From contig CAYWVF010000002.1 of assembly GCA_964461815.1 (NCBI GenBank), forward strand, positions 76,142-140,141: DNA of 64,000 bases. The letters are read 5' to 3'. How positions within the stretch are numbered: position 1 is the stretch's first letter; every line of letters begins with the position of its first letter. The notes under the pieces are model-generated. The model worked only from the letters and a program-made list of their open reading frames with translations. It was not told the origin of the DNA and did no database searches. The DNA comes from JAAZBA01 sp964461815. Its GTDB lineage: Bacteria; Bacillota; Clostridia; Oscillospirales; QAMX01. A program made the translations under genes and the position numbers. Positions 7,750 to 16,067 of the stretch are shown piece by piece.

Positions 7750-9651
7750 TCATTTTAAACTGTTTTTCCAAAGTGTATTTGATGCATCCGACGGCATACG
7801 CCAATCGCCTCTCGGTGAAAGCGTCAGTGAGCCGACCTTCGGGCCGTCAGGCAGACAGGAACGCTTGAATTGCTGTGAGAAAAAGCGACGATAGAAATTG
7901 TTGAGCCATTTATCGAGCTCTTCCTTCGAATATGCATCGGAAAACGCATAATATAACAACCTTTTTACCTTATCCGGCTCAAAGCCGCATCTCACGGCGT
8001 AGTAGAGTATAAAGTCATGCAGCTCGTACGGGCCTACGATATCCTCCGTGCGCTGAGCGATCTCACCATCCTTTGCAGGCAGCAGCTCGGGGCTTACAGG
8101 TGTCGCAACGATATCGTAGAGTACATCACGCAGCTCACACTCACCGGCTCTGTCGGCTTCATAGCGTACAACGTAGCGTATCAGCGTTTTAGGTACGGAT
8201 GCATTTACTCCGTACATCGACATGTGATCTCCGTTATACGTAGCCCATCCGAGTGCCAGCTCGGACAGATCACCTGTACCGATGACCATACCGCCGGTAC
8301 GGTTTGCAATGTCCATAATGACCTGTGTGCGCTCACGTGCCTGTGCATTTTCGTAAGTTACACTGTGATCGTTTATATCATGCCCGATATCACGCAGATG
8401 CAGAGTGACGGCTTCACCTATATCTACTGTCATTAGCGTAACTCCAAGCAGCTCGGACATGCGTACAGCATTGTTTTTTGTACGCTCCGTAGTGCCGAAG
8501 CATGGCATGGTCACTGCAATGATATCCTTGTGAGGTCTGTTCATCAGATCCATAGCTCTGACAGCCACAAGCAGCGCAAGACAGGAGTCGAGTCCGCCCG
8601 AAATACCTACAACGGCTGTTTTGGCATAGGCACGCTCAATGCGTGTCTTAAGTCCCTGAGCCTGGATCGATATTATAAGCTCGCATCGCTTCTCTACATC
8701 TCCGGACGGAACGAAGGGAAGCTTATCGATCCTGCGTGTAAGCTCTGTTTCGACCGTCTCCATTTCAAAATCAACAGTCACATAGCTGTCATCACAGAGA
8801 GCCGGAAATGTACCGTTTCTTCTGCGCTCGTATGCAAGTCTGCTTACATCGATCTCCGTAGTTATTATTTTATCGCCTCCGAACAGCTCGGATTCTGCAA
8901 GTACAGTTCCGTTCTCCGCAATAATATCGTGACCGGCAAATACCATATCCGTAGTCGATTCACCCTCGCCTGCATCTGCATAGAGATATGCACAAATGAG
9001 GCGTGCTGCTTGACCTGAGACAAGCTCATGACGGTAATCTGCCTTGCCTACAGTCTCATCGCTTGCGGACAGATTCAGTATTACCGTTGCACCTGCGGCA
9101 GCATGACCGATAGACGGAGGCATTGTACACCACAGATCCTCGCATATCTCAGCTGCTATGATAAGCTCGTCCATGCTGCGACATCTGAACAGAAGCTGTG
9201 AGCCGAACGGTATACAGTATCCGAGAAAGTCGATGGTTTTGACATTATCGGGACATGGCTCAAACAGACGACGCTCATAGAACTCTCCGTAGTTTGGCAG
9301 ATTCCTCTTGGGTACCAGCCCGAGAAGCTTGCCCTTATGCACGATAGCGGCACAGTTGTACAGCTTGCTGCCGTAAAGAATGGGAAGTCCTACGGCTGTG
9401 ACCATATCCATAGATTCAGACGCTTCAATGATCGTTTTCAGCGCATTTTCAGCACCCTTTAACAGCGTAGACTGTAAAAACAGGTCGCCGCACGTGTAGC
9501 CTGTGATACATAGCTCGGGAAATACAGCTATACGTGAGCCTTTTTTGCAGGCTTTCGTCATAAGCTCGATTATCTTCTTCGCATTGTATTCGCAGTCGGC
9601 AACACGTATCGAGGGTGTACATGCAGATACTTTTAAAAATCCATGACGCAT
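7750..9651 (-). CDS. nadE: Glutamine-dependent NAD+ synthetase
   Basis: 633 residues in two domains. The N-terminal nitrilase-type glutaminase has E in F-P-E-L-C-I-T-G-Y, K in V-P-K-R-N-L-P-N-Y and C in A-A-E-I-C-E-D-L-W. The C-terminal synthetase has the ATP-pyrophosphatase loop S-G-G-L-D-S near residue 350. It amidates deamido-NAD+ to NAD+ with ammonia channelled from glutamine. AGGAG precedes the ATG by 7 nt. It heads a minus-strand unit with the esterase and possibly cysK and is divergent from the PurF-like gene. Confidence 0.95.
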   Translation of the reverse strand: MRHGFLKVSACTPSIRVADCEYNAKKIIELMTKACKKGSRIAVFPELCITGYTCGDLFLQSTLLKGAENALKTIIEASESMDMVTAVGLPILYGSKLYNCAAIVHKGKLLGLVPKRNLPNYGEFYERRLFEPCPDNVKTIDFLGYCIPFGSQLLFRCRSMDELIIAAEICEDLWCTMPPSIGHAAAGATVILNLSASDETVGKADYRHELVSGQAARLICAYLYADAGEGESTTDMVFAGHDIIAENGTVLAESELFGGDKIITTEIDVSRLAYERRRNGTFPALCDDSYVTVDFEMETVETELTRRIDKLPFVPSGDVEKRCELIISIQAQGLKTRIERAYAKTAVVGISGGLDSCLALLVAVRAMDLMNRPHKDIIAVTMPCFGTTERTKNNAVRMSELLGVTLMTVDIGEAVTLHLRDIGHDINDHSVTYENAQARERTQVIMDIANRTGGMVIGTGDLSELALGWATYNGDHMSMYGVNASVPKTLIRYVVRYEADRAGECELRDVLYDIVATPVSPELLPAKDGEIAQRTEDIVGPYELHDFILYYAVRCGFEPDKVKRLLYYAFSDAYSKEELDKWLNNFYRRFFSQQFKRSCLPDGPKVGSLTLSPRGDWRMPSDASNTLWKNSLK

Positions 9652-9729
9652 ATGGTTTCTCCTCTAAAAAATTAGTTTGTAAGAGGCTGTATTTTTTACA
9701 AAAACAGCGTAGCATTATTTTTTAATGTA

Positions 9730-9738
9730 TGATATAAT
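9730..9738 (+). promoter_or_regulatory. Extended -10 promoter of the PurF-like gene
   Basis: TGATATAAT at 9730-9738 (TG, one base, exact TATAAT). No convincing -35 is seen at 17 bp. The leader to the ATG at 9800 would be about 55 nt. Confidence 0.55.
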
Positions 9739-9799
9739 ATTCGATACAAAGGAAATTTACATTTTTTTGAAATTCTTCACTGAAAAAGGAGCTATATCA

Positions 9800-11206
9800 A
9801 TGGGCGGTATATTTGGCGTTGTATCAAAAAATGATTGTGTGTTTGATCTGTTCTTCGGTATCGACTATCATTCTCATCTCGGCACAAAGCGCGGAGGTAT
9901 GGTCGTATACGGTGAAGACGGATTCGAACGTGCAATACATAACATTCAAAACTCACCATTCAGAACGAAGTTCGAGCGTGATTTTGATGAAATGAAGGGT
10001 AATCTCGGCGTCGGATGCATATCTGACAATGAGCCTCAGCCGCTTATCGTACGCTCACACCTCGGAAATTTTGCGATAACAACTGTTGGACGTATAAATA
10101 ATATAGACAATCTTGTTGAGAATGCGTTTAAAAAGGGTACGATACACTTCCTTGAGATGAGCGGTGGAGATATCAACCCGACAGAGCTTACGGCGGCACT
10201 TATCAATACAAAGGATTCGATAACAGAGGGCATACAGTACGCTCAGTCGGTAATTGACGGCTCTGTAACGATGCTCGTGCTCACGTCGGAGGGAATATAT
10301 GCGGCACGTGACAAATACGGAAGAACGCCGCTTATAATCGGTAAGAAGGACGGCTCATATTGTGCATCGGTCGAGTCGTTCGCATATCTCAATCTCGGAT
10401 ACGAAACATGTCGTGAGCTCGGACCGGGCGAGGTTGTATATATCACTCCTGAGTCGGTGGAGACGCTGGTACCGGCAGGAAACGAGATGAAAATATGTAC
10501 CTTTATGTGGGTATACTACGGAAATCCGGCATCCACGTATGAAAATGTCAACGTCGAGGAAATGAGATACAACTGCGGAGCAAAGCTTGCGATGCGTGAC
10601 GGCAACATAGGTGTAGATACTGTATCGGGTATCCCGGACTCCGGACTTGCTCATGCCATAGGCTATGCCAACAGCTCACACATTCCGTTTTCACGTCCGC
10701 TTATCAAATATACTCACACATGGGCGAGATCCTTTATGCCTGTAAATCAAAGCCAGCGTAATCTCGTGGCAAGGATGAAGCTTTTACCGATACACGAGCT
10801 GATACATGACAAGAAGCTTCTCTTTATTGATGACTCACTCGTAAGAGGTACACAGCTTCGTGAGACTGCCGAATTTCTGTACCGCAGCGGAGCAAAGGAG
10901 GTACATATCAGACTTGCCTGCCCACCGTTGATCTACGGCTGTCCGTATCTCAACTTCTCACGCTCATCCTCCGAGATGGATCTTATCACACGCCGTACCA
11001 TCGATAAGTTCGAGGGCACGAGCGAGCCTGCAAATCTCGATGCATATGCAGATCCCGATTCACCCGAGTACAATGCAATGGTGGAGGATATACGTAAGGA
11101 GCGTAAGTTCACGACACTCAAGTACCTCAGACTCGATGATATGATTGAGGCTACGGGAATAGCTCCGTGTAAATTATGTACATACTGCTGGAACGGTAAG
11201 AAATAA
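9800..11206 (+). CDS. Amidophosphoribosyltransferase-like protein without the catalytic Cys
   Basis: 468 residues from the ATG at 9800, preceded by AAAAAGGAG. The order matches PurF: an N-terminal Ntn-type glutaminase region, then the phosphoribosyltransferase part with the PRPP loop F-I-D-D-S-L-V-R-G-T-Q-L. Cysteines in K-I-C-T-F, A-C-P-P-L-I-Y-G-C and C-K-L-C-T-Y-C match the [4Fe-4S] ligands of Bacillus-type PurF. The N-terminus is M-G-G-I-F-G instead of M-C-G-I-F-G, so the nucleophile that hydrolyses glutamine is replaced by Gly. It can therefore not be a normal glutaminase; it may use ammonia or have another role. It lies just ahead of the pur operon. Confidence 0.8.
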   Translation: MGGIFGVVSKNDCVFDLFFGIDYHSHLGTKRGGMVVYGEDGFERAIHNIQNSPFRTKFERDFDEMKGNLGVGCISDNEPQPLIVRSHLGNFAITTVGRINNIDNLVENAFKKGTIHFLEMSGGDINPTELTAALINTKDSITEGIQYAQSVIDGSVTMLVLTSEGIYAARDKYGRTPLIIGKKDGSYCASVESFAYLNLGYETCRELGPGEVVYITPESVETLVPAGNEMKICTFMWVYYGNPASTYENVNVEEMRYNCGAKLAMRDGNIGVDTVSGIPDSGLAHAIGYANSSHIPFSRPLIKYTHTWARSFMPVNQSQRNLVARMKLLPIHELIHDKKLLFIDDSLVRGTQLRETAEFLYRSGAKEVHIRLACPPLIYGCPYLNFSRSSSEMDLITRRTIDKFEGTSEPANLDAYADPDSPEYNAMVEDIRKERKFTTLKYLRLDDMIEATGIAPCKLCTYCWNGKK

Positions 11207-11219
11207 CAGTATTATTATA

Positions 11220-11939
11220 TCACCGTTCTGACGATATCACAACGTTATTTTTGAAAAAATGCGTCCTCTTTGAGGGCGCATTTTGTTGTGCTAAATTAAC
11301 ATTGGCAGGTGCCATCGCAGCCCCCATGTTGTTGGCATCCTTGATGGCGTAATCGACGACCATGCCGGGACAGACCTTGGTTACATATGGCGGCTCACCG
11401 TAGGCTTTGAGCACTATGCCGCCGGCTCCCGTGACTGTCCATTGTGCTGTAGGAGTCCTTTGACCTCCGTACTCCAGAGGGAATCTGTACTGCTTCTCGG
11501 CAGAGCAGAAGTGTGACGATGTGACAGCAGCAACACAGGAAGCAAAGCCGCCGTCTATAGTCATGGAAGCGAGCATAAGACTCTCAGCCATCGTTGAGCA
11601 CGCACCGTACAGCCCTACGAAGGCACTGCTTCTGCCACGTGCGGCAAAGGAGGATGCTATGCACTGATTGATTAGATCACCTGCGAAAAGTATTTCCACC
11701 TCGTTTTCGCTGATCCCTGCTTTAGCCACTGCACGCTCGAATACGTCACGCTGCATGTGGCTTTCTGCCTTTTCCCACGTCTTTTCTCCGAAGGTCGAGT
11801 CTTCACCGACGTAGTCAAAGGAGTTGCCGAGAGGCCCCTCACCCTCCTTTTTTCCTGCGATGGCTGCAAAGCCTGCGACAGAGGGTGGGTTTGCCATAGC
11901 TATCGTGCGCTCACCGAGCCTTTTTGTCGCTTTATTCAT
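11220..11939 (-). pseudogene. spoVAD: Truncated stage V sporulation protein AD
   Basis: SpoVAD is a thiolase-fold protein of the dipicolinic-acid channel, normally about 335-340 residues. Here the sequence fits SpoVAD from M-A-N-P-P-S-V-A-G through A-N-N-M-G-A-A-M-A-P-A at residue 212 (base about 11304). The next 27 residues look unrelated, and the frame runs into the terminator hairpin of the convergent PurF-like gene before stopping. About 100-125 C-terminal residues and the usual following gene spoVAE are missing. This looks like a deletion. The start is intact (AGGAGG, 7 nt), 15 bp behind spoVAC. Confidence 0.85.
11256..11288 (+). terminator. Terminator of the PurF-like gene, inside the spoVAD frame
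   Basis: AAAATGCGTCCTC (11256-11268) pairs with GAGGGCGCATTTT (11272-11284) with one G-T pair and a three-base loop, followed by GTTG. It can act on both strands because of the flanking A-run. Confidence 0.8.
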
Positions 11940-11954
11940 AAAAATTCCTCCTAT

Positions 11955-12392
11955 TTAACCTATCAGGCAGAGTATGAGGCCGTAAATTATCGAGCCTGAG
12001 ATACCGAATACAAGAACAGGACCTGCGATCTTGAACATCATCGTAGCCATACCGAGCACGAAGCCCTCGCTCTTATATTCGAGCGCCGCAGATACGATGG
12101 CGTTTGAAAAGCCTGTGATCGGCACGATCGTACCTGCTCCGGCACGCTTTGCTATATTGTCGTAAAGCTTTAATCCCGTGAGCAGCGCACCGATGAATAT
12201 CATCGTCATGGAAACTGCGGTGGATGCTTCGGTTTTCGGAAGACCGAACCCCTTGTATATTTGCGAAAGCAGCTCACCGATAGTGCAGATCGCACCTCCT
12301 ATGAGAAATGCCATGAGCATATTTTTTAATATAGGTGATTTGGGTGACTTTTGTTCCACATATTCAGGATAACCTCTTCTGTCAAGCGCCAT
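11955..12392 (-). CDS. spoVAC: Stage V sporulation protein AC
   Basis: 145 residues, full family length, with about four membrane segments. In spore formers SpoVAC is a forespore-membrane channel subunit that moves calcium dipicolinate. The stretch F-L-I-G-G-A-I-C-T-I-G-E and the P-I-T-G-F-S-N-A-I-V-S-A loop are typical. AAGGAG lies 7 nt before the ATG. It is followed by the broken spoVAD, so the usual AC-AD-AE module is incomplete here. Confidence 0.92.
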   Translation of the reverse strand: MALDRRGYPEYVEQKSPKSPILKNMLMAFLIGGAICTIGELLSQIYKGFGLPKTEASTAVSMTMIFIGALLTGLKLYDNIAKRAGAGTIVPITGFSNAIVSAALEYKSEGFVLGMATMMFKIAGPVLVFGISGSIIYGLILCLIG

Positions 12393-12422
12393 ATTTTTTC
12401 TCCTTTATTCTCTTGTTGTCTA

Positions 12423-12452
12423 TAGTATTTTCATTGAACAGCGCAATATTTA
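12423..12452 (-). promoter_or_regulatory. Possible forespore sigma-G-type promoter of spoVAC
   Basis: On the minus strand TAAATA (12447-12452) is 17 bp from AATACTA (12423-12429). This is close to the sigma-G pattern (TGAATA, CATACTA) but with one mismatch in each element. Confidence 0.3.
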
Positions 12453-12520
12453 TGATTAACGGAAGTAATATTTGGGAATACTGATACATAAAAATATGGT
12501 ACCGGAAAGGAATTGATAGG

Positions 12521-12757
12521 ATGAAAAAGAAAAAAGAGACTTCCGCAGAGCGTGAAAAGCGTGAGCTTGCGGAGGAGATCAATGCGACTGTAAGGGATAT
12601 GAAGCATTCGAGACATGTTTTTGCAAATGCTACCGACCCGCTGCTGCTTGAAGCATGTGTGTACGAGATAAAATTTTTACAGGCAAAATATGCATTTTTA
12701 CTCTCACAGGCAAAGGAAACGGAGCAGGGCAGCGTGCATGCATCGGACATAGAGTAA
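12521..12757 (+). CDS. yaaL: DUF2508 (YaaL-like) small protein
   Basis: 78 residues, charged and helical, starting M-K-K-K-K and carrying the D-P-L-L-L-E-A-C-V-Y-E-I-K-F-L-Q-A-K-Y segment typical of DUF2508 proteins. In Bacillus, yaaL sits directly before bofA, as here. GGAAAGG precedes the ATG. Function unknown. Confidence 0.8.
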   Translation: MKKKKETSAEREKRELAEEINATVRDMKHSRHVFANATDPLLLEACVYEIKFLQAKYAFLLSQAKETEQGSVHASDIE

Positions 12758-12814
12758 GGAAGAAAACGAGCTTATACTGTGAGCTGCAAATCGGATCGAG
12801 GAAAGGAGCGTCAT

Positions 12815-13075
12815 ATGCAGCCATACATATTTTATCCGTGTCTTGCCGCAGCTATTCTTATAGCCATGCGCCTGCTTTCACTGCCGATAAAGTGGATCGC
12901 AAAGCTTATGATAAACGCTGTAGTCGGAGTCGTGCTCATACTGATATTGTCATCACTTGAAGCATATATAGGCATGACTATCGGCATAAATGCGCTCACA
13001 CTTACAGCCTCGGCAGTGCTCGGAGTTCCGGGGATCATACTGCTGCTCATGCTCAGATGGTTGTTCATGATGTAA
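12815..13075 (+). CDS. bofA: BofA-family inhibitor of pro-sigma-K processing
   Basis: 86 residues from the ATG at 12815, which follows AGGAG by 6 nt; the frame is open from 12779 without a site. Two hydrophobic segments and the C-terminal N-A-L-T-L-T-A-S-A-V-L-G-V-P-G-I-I-L-L-L stretch are the BofA signature. BofA holds the SpoIVFB protease inactive in the mother cell. A SpoIVFA/SpoIVFB-like pair is found at 27251-28749, so all three parts are in this window. Located 57 bp behind yaaL. Confidence 0.85.
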   Translation: MQPYIFYPCLAAAILIAMRLLSLPIKWIAKLMINAVVGVVLILILSSLEAYIGMTIGINALTLTASAVLGVPGIILLLMLRWLFMM

Positions 13076-13114
13076 TGGGAAGATAATATGTATAAACTTT
13101 GTTTCATTTATATA

Positions 13115-13143
13115 TTGCATTTTCCGACCTGATAATGTAAAAT
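13115..13143 (+). promoter_or_regulatory. Promoter of the pur operon
   Basis: TTGCAT (13115-13120), 17 bp, TAAAAT (13138-13143). No purine riboswitch or clear PurR box is visible between it and purE. Confidence 0.6.
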
Positions 13144-13180
13144 TAAAGTATGAAAAAGTGTACACGAAAGGAACATCGTG

Positions 13181-13672
13181 ATGAAAAAGGTATTGATAGT
13201 ATTAGGATCCGATTCTGATCTTAAGGTCATGCGCGCGTCAACTGAGGTTTTGACGCGCTTTGGTGTGCCATACGAGCTTCGTATCGCAAGCGCACACCGT
13301 ACACCGGCACTTGCACATGAGCTGAGTGAAACGGCACGCAGCCGTGGCTTCGGTGCGATAATTGCCGCAGCAGGAAAGGCAGCACATCTCGCAGGAGTAC
13401 TGGCATCGGGAACGACACTTCCGGTCATAGGAGTACCGATAAAGTCGTCAACGCTTGACGGTCTTGATTCACTGCTTTCAACGGTACAGATGCCAAAGGG
13501 CATACCCGTTGCAACGGTAGCAATAGACGGAGCCGATAACGCTGCACTTTTAGCTGTACAGATGCTGGCGATCGAGGATAAGGAACTGGCAGACAAGCTT
13601 TACGAATACAAAAAGGATATGGAAAAGACGGTCATGGAAAAGGATAAGGCCGCAGTGGAGGGTACATTATGA
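13181..13672 (+). CDS. purE: N5-carboxyaminoimidazole ribonucleotide mutase (class I)
   Basis: 163 residues from the ATG at 13181 (a GTG lies directly before it); AAAGGA is 8 nt upstream. It rearranges N5-CAIR to CAIR in purine synthesis. Motifs G-S-D-S-D (9-13), A-S-A-H-R-T-P near 40 and A-A-A-G-K-A-A-H-L-A-G near 65 are those of class I PurE. First gene of a six-gene unit; its stop overlaps purM by ATGA. purK is not in the window. Confidence 0.94.
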   Translation: MKKVLIVLGSDSDLKVMRASTEVLTRFGVPYELRIASAHRTPALAHELSETARSRGFGAIIAAAGKAAHLAGVLASGTTLPVIGVPIKSSTLDGLDSLLSTVQMPKGIPVATVAIDGADNAALLAVQMLAIEDKELADKLYEYKKDMEKTVMEKDKAAVEGTL

Positions 13673-14694
13673 GCAAAAGCTACAGCGACAGCTATCGTGA
13701 TGCAGGTGTTGATGTGACAGCGGGCTATGAGTCGGTCGAGCTGTTCAAAAACAAGGTCAAATCTACATATATCCCGGGAGTTCTCGGTGATATCGGCGGC
13801 TTCGGAGGACTTTTCGAGCTGAATTTAAAGGGTATGAAGCGCCCTGTGACAGTATCGGGTACAGACGGCGTAGGCACAAAGATTAAGCTGGCTATGGAGC
13901 TTGATATTCATGACACGATCGGTATCGATGCGGTCGCAATGTGCGTAAACGATATCGTATGCTCCGGTGCTGCACCGATGTTCTTCCTTGATTATATTGC
14001 ATGTGGCAAGAATTATCCCGAAAAGATAGCAAAGATAGTGTCGGGCGTGGCTGAGGGCTGTAAGCTGGCAGGCTGTGCTCTTATCGGAGGCGAAACAGCC
14101 GAGCATCCGGGACTCATGCCTGAAAACGACTACGACTTGGCAGGCTTCTCCGTAGGTATAGTTGACTACGATGATATTATCGACGGCTCTAAGCTGACGG
14201 ACGGTGATGTTATCATAGGTCTGCGCTCCAGCGGTGTTCATTCAAACGGCTTCTCTCTTGTACGTAAGGTGATAGGCGATACACGTGAAAAGCTTATGGA
14301 GTATGTACCGGAATTACAGAAGACAATAGGTGAGGCACTTCTCACACCTACGATAATATATGTAAAGCAGATACTTGAGCTTATAAAGAAGGTCGATGTA
14401 AAGGCAATAAGCCATATTACAGGCGGTGGCTTCTATGAGAATATTCCCAGAATGCTCAGAGGCGGCTACATGGCAGAGATCGACAGAGCAGCTATACAGA
14501 TCCCCGAGCTTTTCAATATCATAGCCAAAAAGGGCAATATTCCCGAGCGTGACATGTTCAACACATTTAATATGGGCGTAGGTATGGCAATAGCTGTAGC
14601 AGAGTGCGACGCTCAGAAAACGCTTGATATCCTCGGTGACAGTGCATACGCTATCGGCAGAGTAAAGCCTGGCGAGGGTATAGAGATAAGGTAA
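13669..14694 (+). CDS. purM: Phosphoribosylformylglycinamidine cyclo-ligase (AIR synthetase)
   Basis: 341 residues, standard length. It closes the imidazole ring of FGAM with ATP. The glycine-rich N-terminal G-D-I-G-G-F-G-G-L-F, the G-T-D-G-V-G-T-K loop near residue 62 and I-G-G-E-T-A-E-H-P-G near 140 are conserved in the family. Start overlaps purE; GGAGGG lies 6 nt ahead. Confidence 0.95.
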   Translation: MSKSYSDSYRDAGVDVTAGYESVELFKNKVKSTYIPGVLGDIGGFGGLFELNLKGMKRPVTVSGTDGVGTKIKLAMELDIHDTIGIDAVAMCVNDIVCSGAAPMFFLDYIACGKNYPEKIAKIVSGVAEGCKLAGCALIGGETAEHPGLMPENDYDLAGFSVGIVDYDDIIDGSKLTDGDVIIGLRSSGVHSNGFSLVRKVIGDTREKLMEYVPELQKTIGEALLTPTIIYVKQILELIKKVDVKAISHITGGGFYENIPRMLRGGYMAEIDRAAIQIPELFNIIAKKGNIPERDMFNTFNMGVGMAIAVAECDAQKTLDILGDSAYAIGRVKPGEGIEIR

Positions 14695-14698
14695 GAGT

Positions 14699-15331
14699 AT
14701 GAGTAAAGTTAAGATAGCAGTACTGGTATCCGGCGGAGGTACTAATTTACAGGCGCTTATAGATGCACGTGATGAGGGAAAGCTCGGAAGCAATGCGGAG
14801 CTGAGTCTCGTACTGTCGAGCACATCGGATGCATACGCACTGGAGAGGGCGAAGAAAGCCGGTATTGATTCCGTGGTAGTGGAACGCAAGGGTAAAAAGC
14901 GAGAGACGTTCACAAGAAAAGTAATGGACGTACTTGAGGAAAACGATATCGGACTTGTCGTGCTTGCAGGCTTTATGTGCATCATGTCACCGGAGTTTAC
15001 AGAGCACTATAAAAATCAGGTGATAAACGTTCATCCTGCACTGATCCCATTGTTCTGCGGAGACGGCTTTTACGGACTTAAGGTTCACGAAAAGGCATTG
15101 GAATACGGAGTCAAGGTCAGTGGTGCAACGGTGCATTTCGTAAATGAGATCACCGATGGCGGCCCGATCATCCTACAGAAAGCAGCAGAGGTTTTTGAGA
15201 ACGATACACCTGAGACATTGCAGCGCAGGATCATGGAGCAGTGCGAATGGGAGCTGCTGCCGAAAGCGGTGCAGCTTTTCTGCGACGGTAAATTGAGCGT
15301 AGATGGCAGAAAAGTACATATATCCGAATAA
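14699..15331 (+). CDS. purN: Phosphoribosylglycinamide formyltransferase
   Basis: 210 residues. It transfers formyl from 10-formyl-THF to GAR. S-G-G-G-T-N-L-Q-A-L-I is at residue 11, the catalytic Asn and His are in N-V-H-P-A-L-I-P, and the Asp is in E-I-T-D-G-G-P-I. The phosphate loop reads F-C-G-D-G-F-Y-G. Four bases separate it from purM. Confidence 0.94.
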   Translation: MSKVKIAVLVSGGGTNLQALIDARDEGKLGSNAELSLVLSSTSDAYALERAKKAGIDSVVVERKGKKRETFTRKVMDVLEENDIGLVVLAGFMCIMSPEFTEHYKNQVINVHPALIPLFCGDGFYGLKVHEKALEYGVKVSGATVHFVNEITDGGPIILQKAAEVFENDTPETLQRRIMEQCEWELLPKAVQLFCDGKLSVDGRKVHISE

Positions 15332-15352
15332 TCAGAAAAGGATTTGATACAA

Positions 15353-16051
15353 ATGACAATAAAGGAATACCTTAACGGAAATACATATCCGGGACGCGGT
15401 GTTATGCTTGGACTTCATAATGATAATAAAACAGCTGTTGCGGCATATTTTATCATGGGCAGAAGCGTCAACAGCCGTAACCGTGTATTTGTAATGGACG
15501 GAGATGATATGAGGACAAAGGCTTTTGATGAGTCAAAGCTTGTTGACCCGTCACTCGTAATATATTATCCGATAAGAACGTTGAAGAACTGTACTATCGT
15601 TACAAACGGAGATCAGACAGATACGATACGTGACCATCTTATGCAGGGAGGAACCTTTGAATCTGCACTTCGTACAAGAGAATTTGAGCCTGATCCTCCC
15701 ATATTCACACCGAGAATATCAGGTATAATGAATTATGACGGCGGATATAGCTATAAATTATCGATCTTAAAGAGCGAAGGAGAGGGAAAGGCAGTCAGAC
15801 GCTTCTTCTATGAATATCCGTCTCCGATCGCAGGTACAGGACATATAATTCATACATATAGACACGATGGTAATCCTGTTCCGTCTTTCAAAGGTGAGCC
15901 TGTAGAGCTGTCAGTGAGCGGCTCTATCGATGAGTTTACAAATGAAGTGTGGACAAGTCTTGATGTAAATAACAGAGTGTCTCTGTTTGTTCGCTATATA
16001 GATCTTGAAACAGGTGAGTCGGAAACAAGAATAATCAACAGTCTGGAATAA
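15353..16051 (+). CDS. IMP cyclohydrolase, stand-alone (PurO-like)
   Basis: 232 residues from the ATG at 15353, preceded by AAAGGA; a TTG at 15344 is too close to that site. The Y-P-G-R-G start (about residues 10-16), R-x-x-x-S-x-N-S-R-N-R and the N-G-D-Q-T-D stretch near 88 recall the archaeal-type IMP cyclohydrolase family. It would close FAICAR to IMP, the last step of purine synthesis. The next gene has only the transformylase half of PurH, which supports this role. Confidence 0.82.
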   Translation: MTIKEYLNGNTYPGRGVMLGLHNDNKTAVAAYFIMGRSVNSRNRVFVMDGDDMRTKAFDESKLVDPSLVIYYPIRTLKNCTIVTNGDQTDTIRDHLMQGGTFESALRTREFEPDPPIFTPRISGIMNYDGGYSYKLSILKSEGEGKAVRRFFYEYPSPIAGTGHIIHTYRHDGNPVPSFKGEPVELSVSGSIDEFTNEVWTSLDVNNRVSLFVRYIDLETGESETRIINSLE

Positions 16052-16067
16052 TTTTGGAGGTAGTGGA

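Noticed and set aside
9651..9799. Riboswitch or PurR site in front of the PurF-like gene
   Set aside because: Only an extended -10 and a short hairpin around 9687-9709 are visible; no purine aptamer core could be found.
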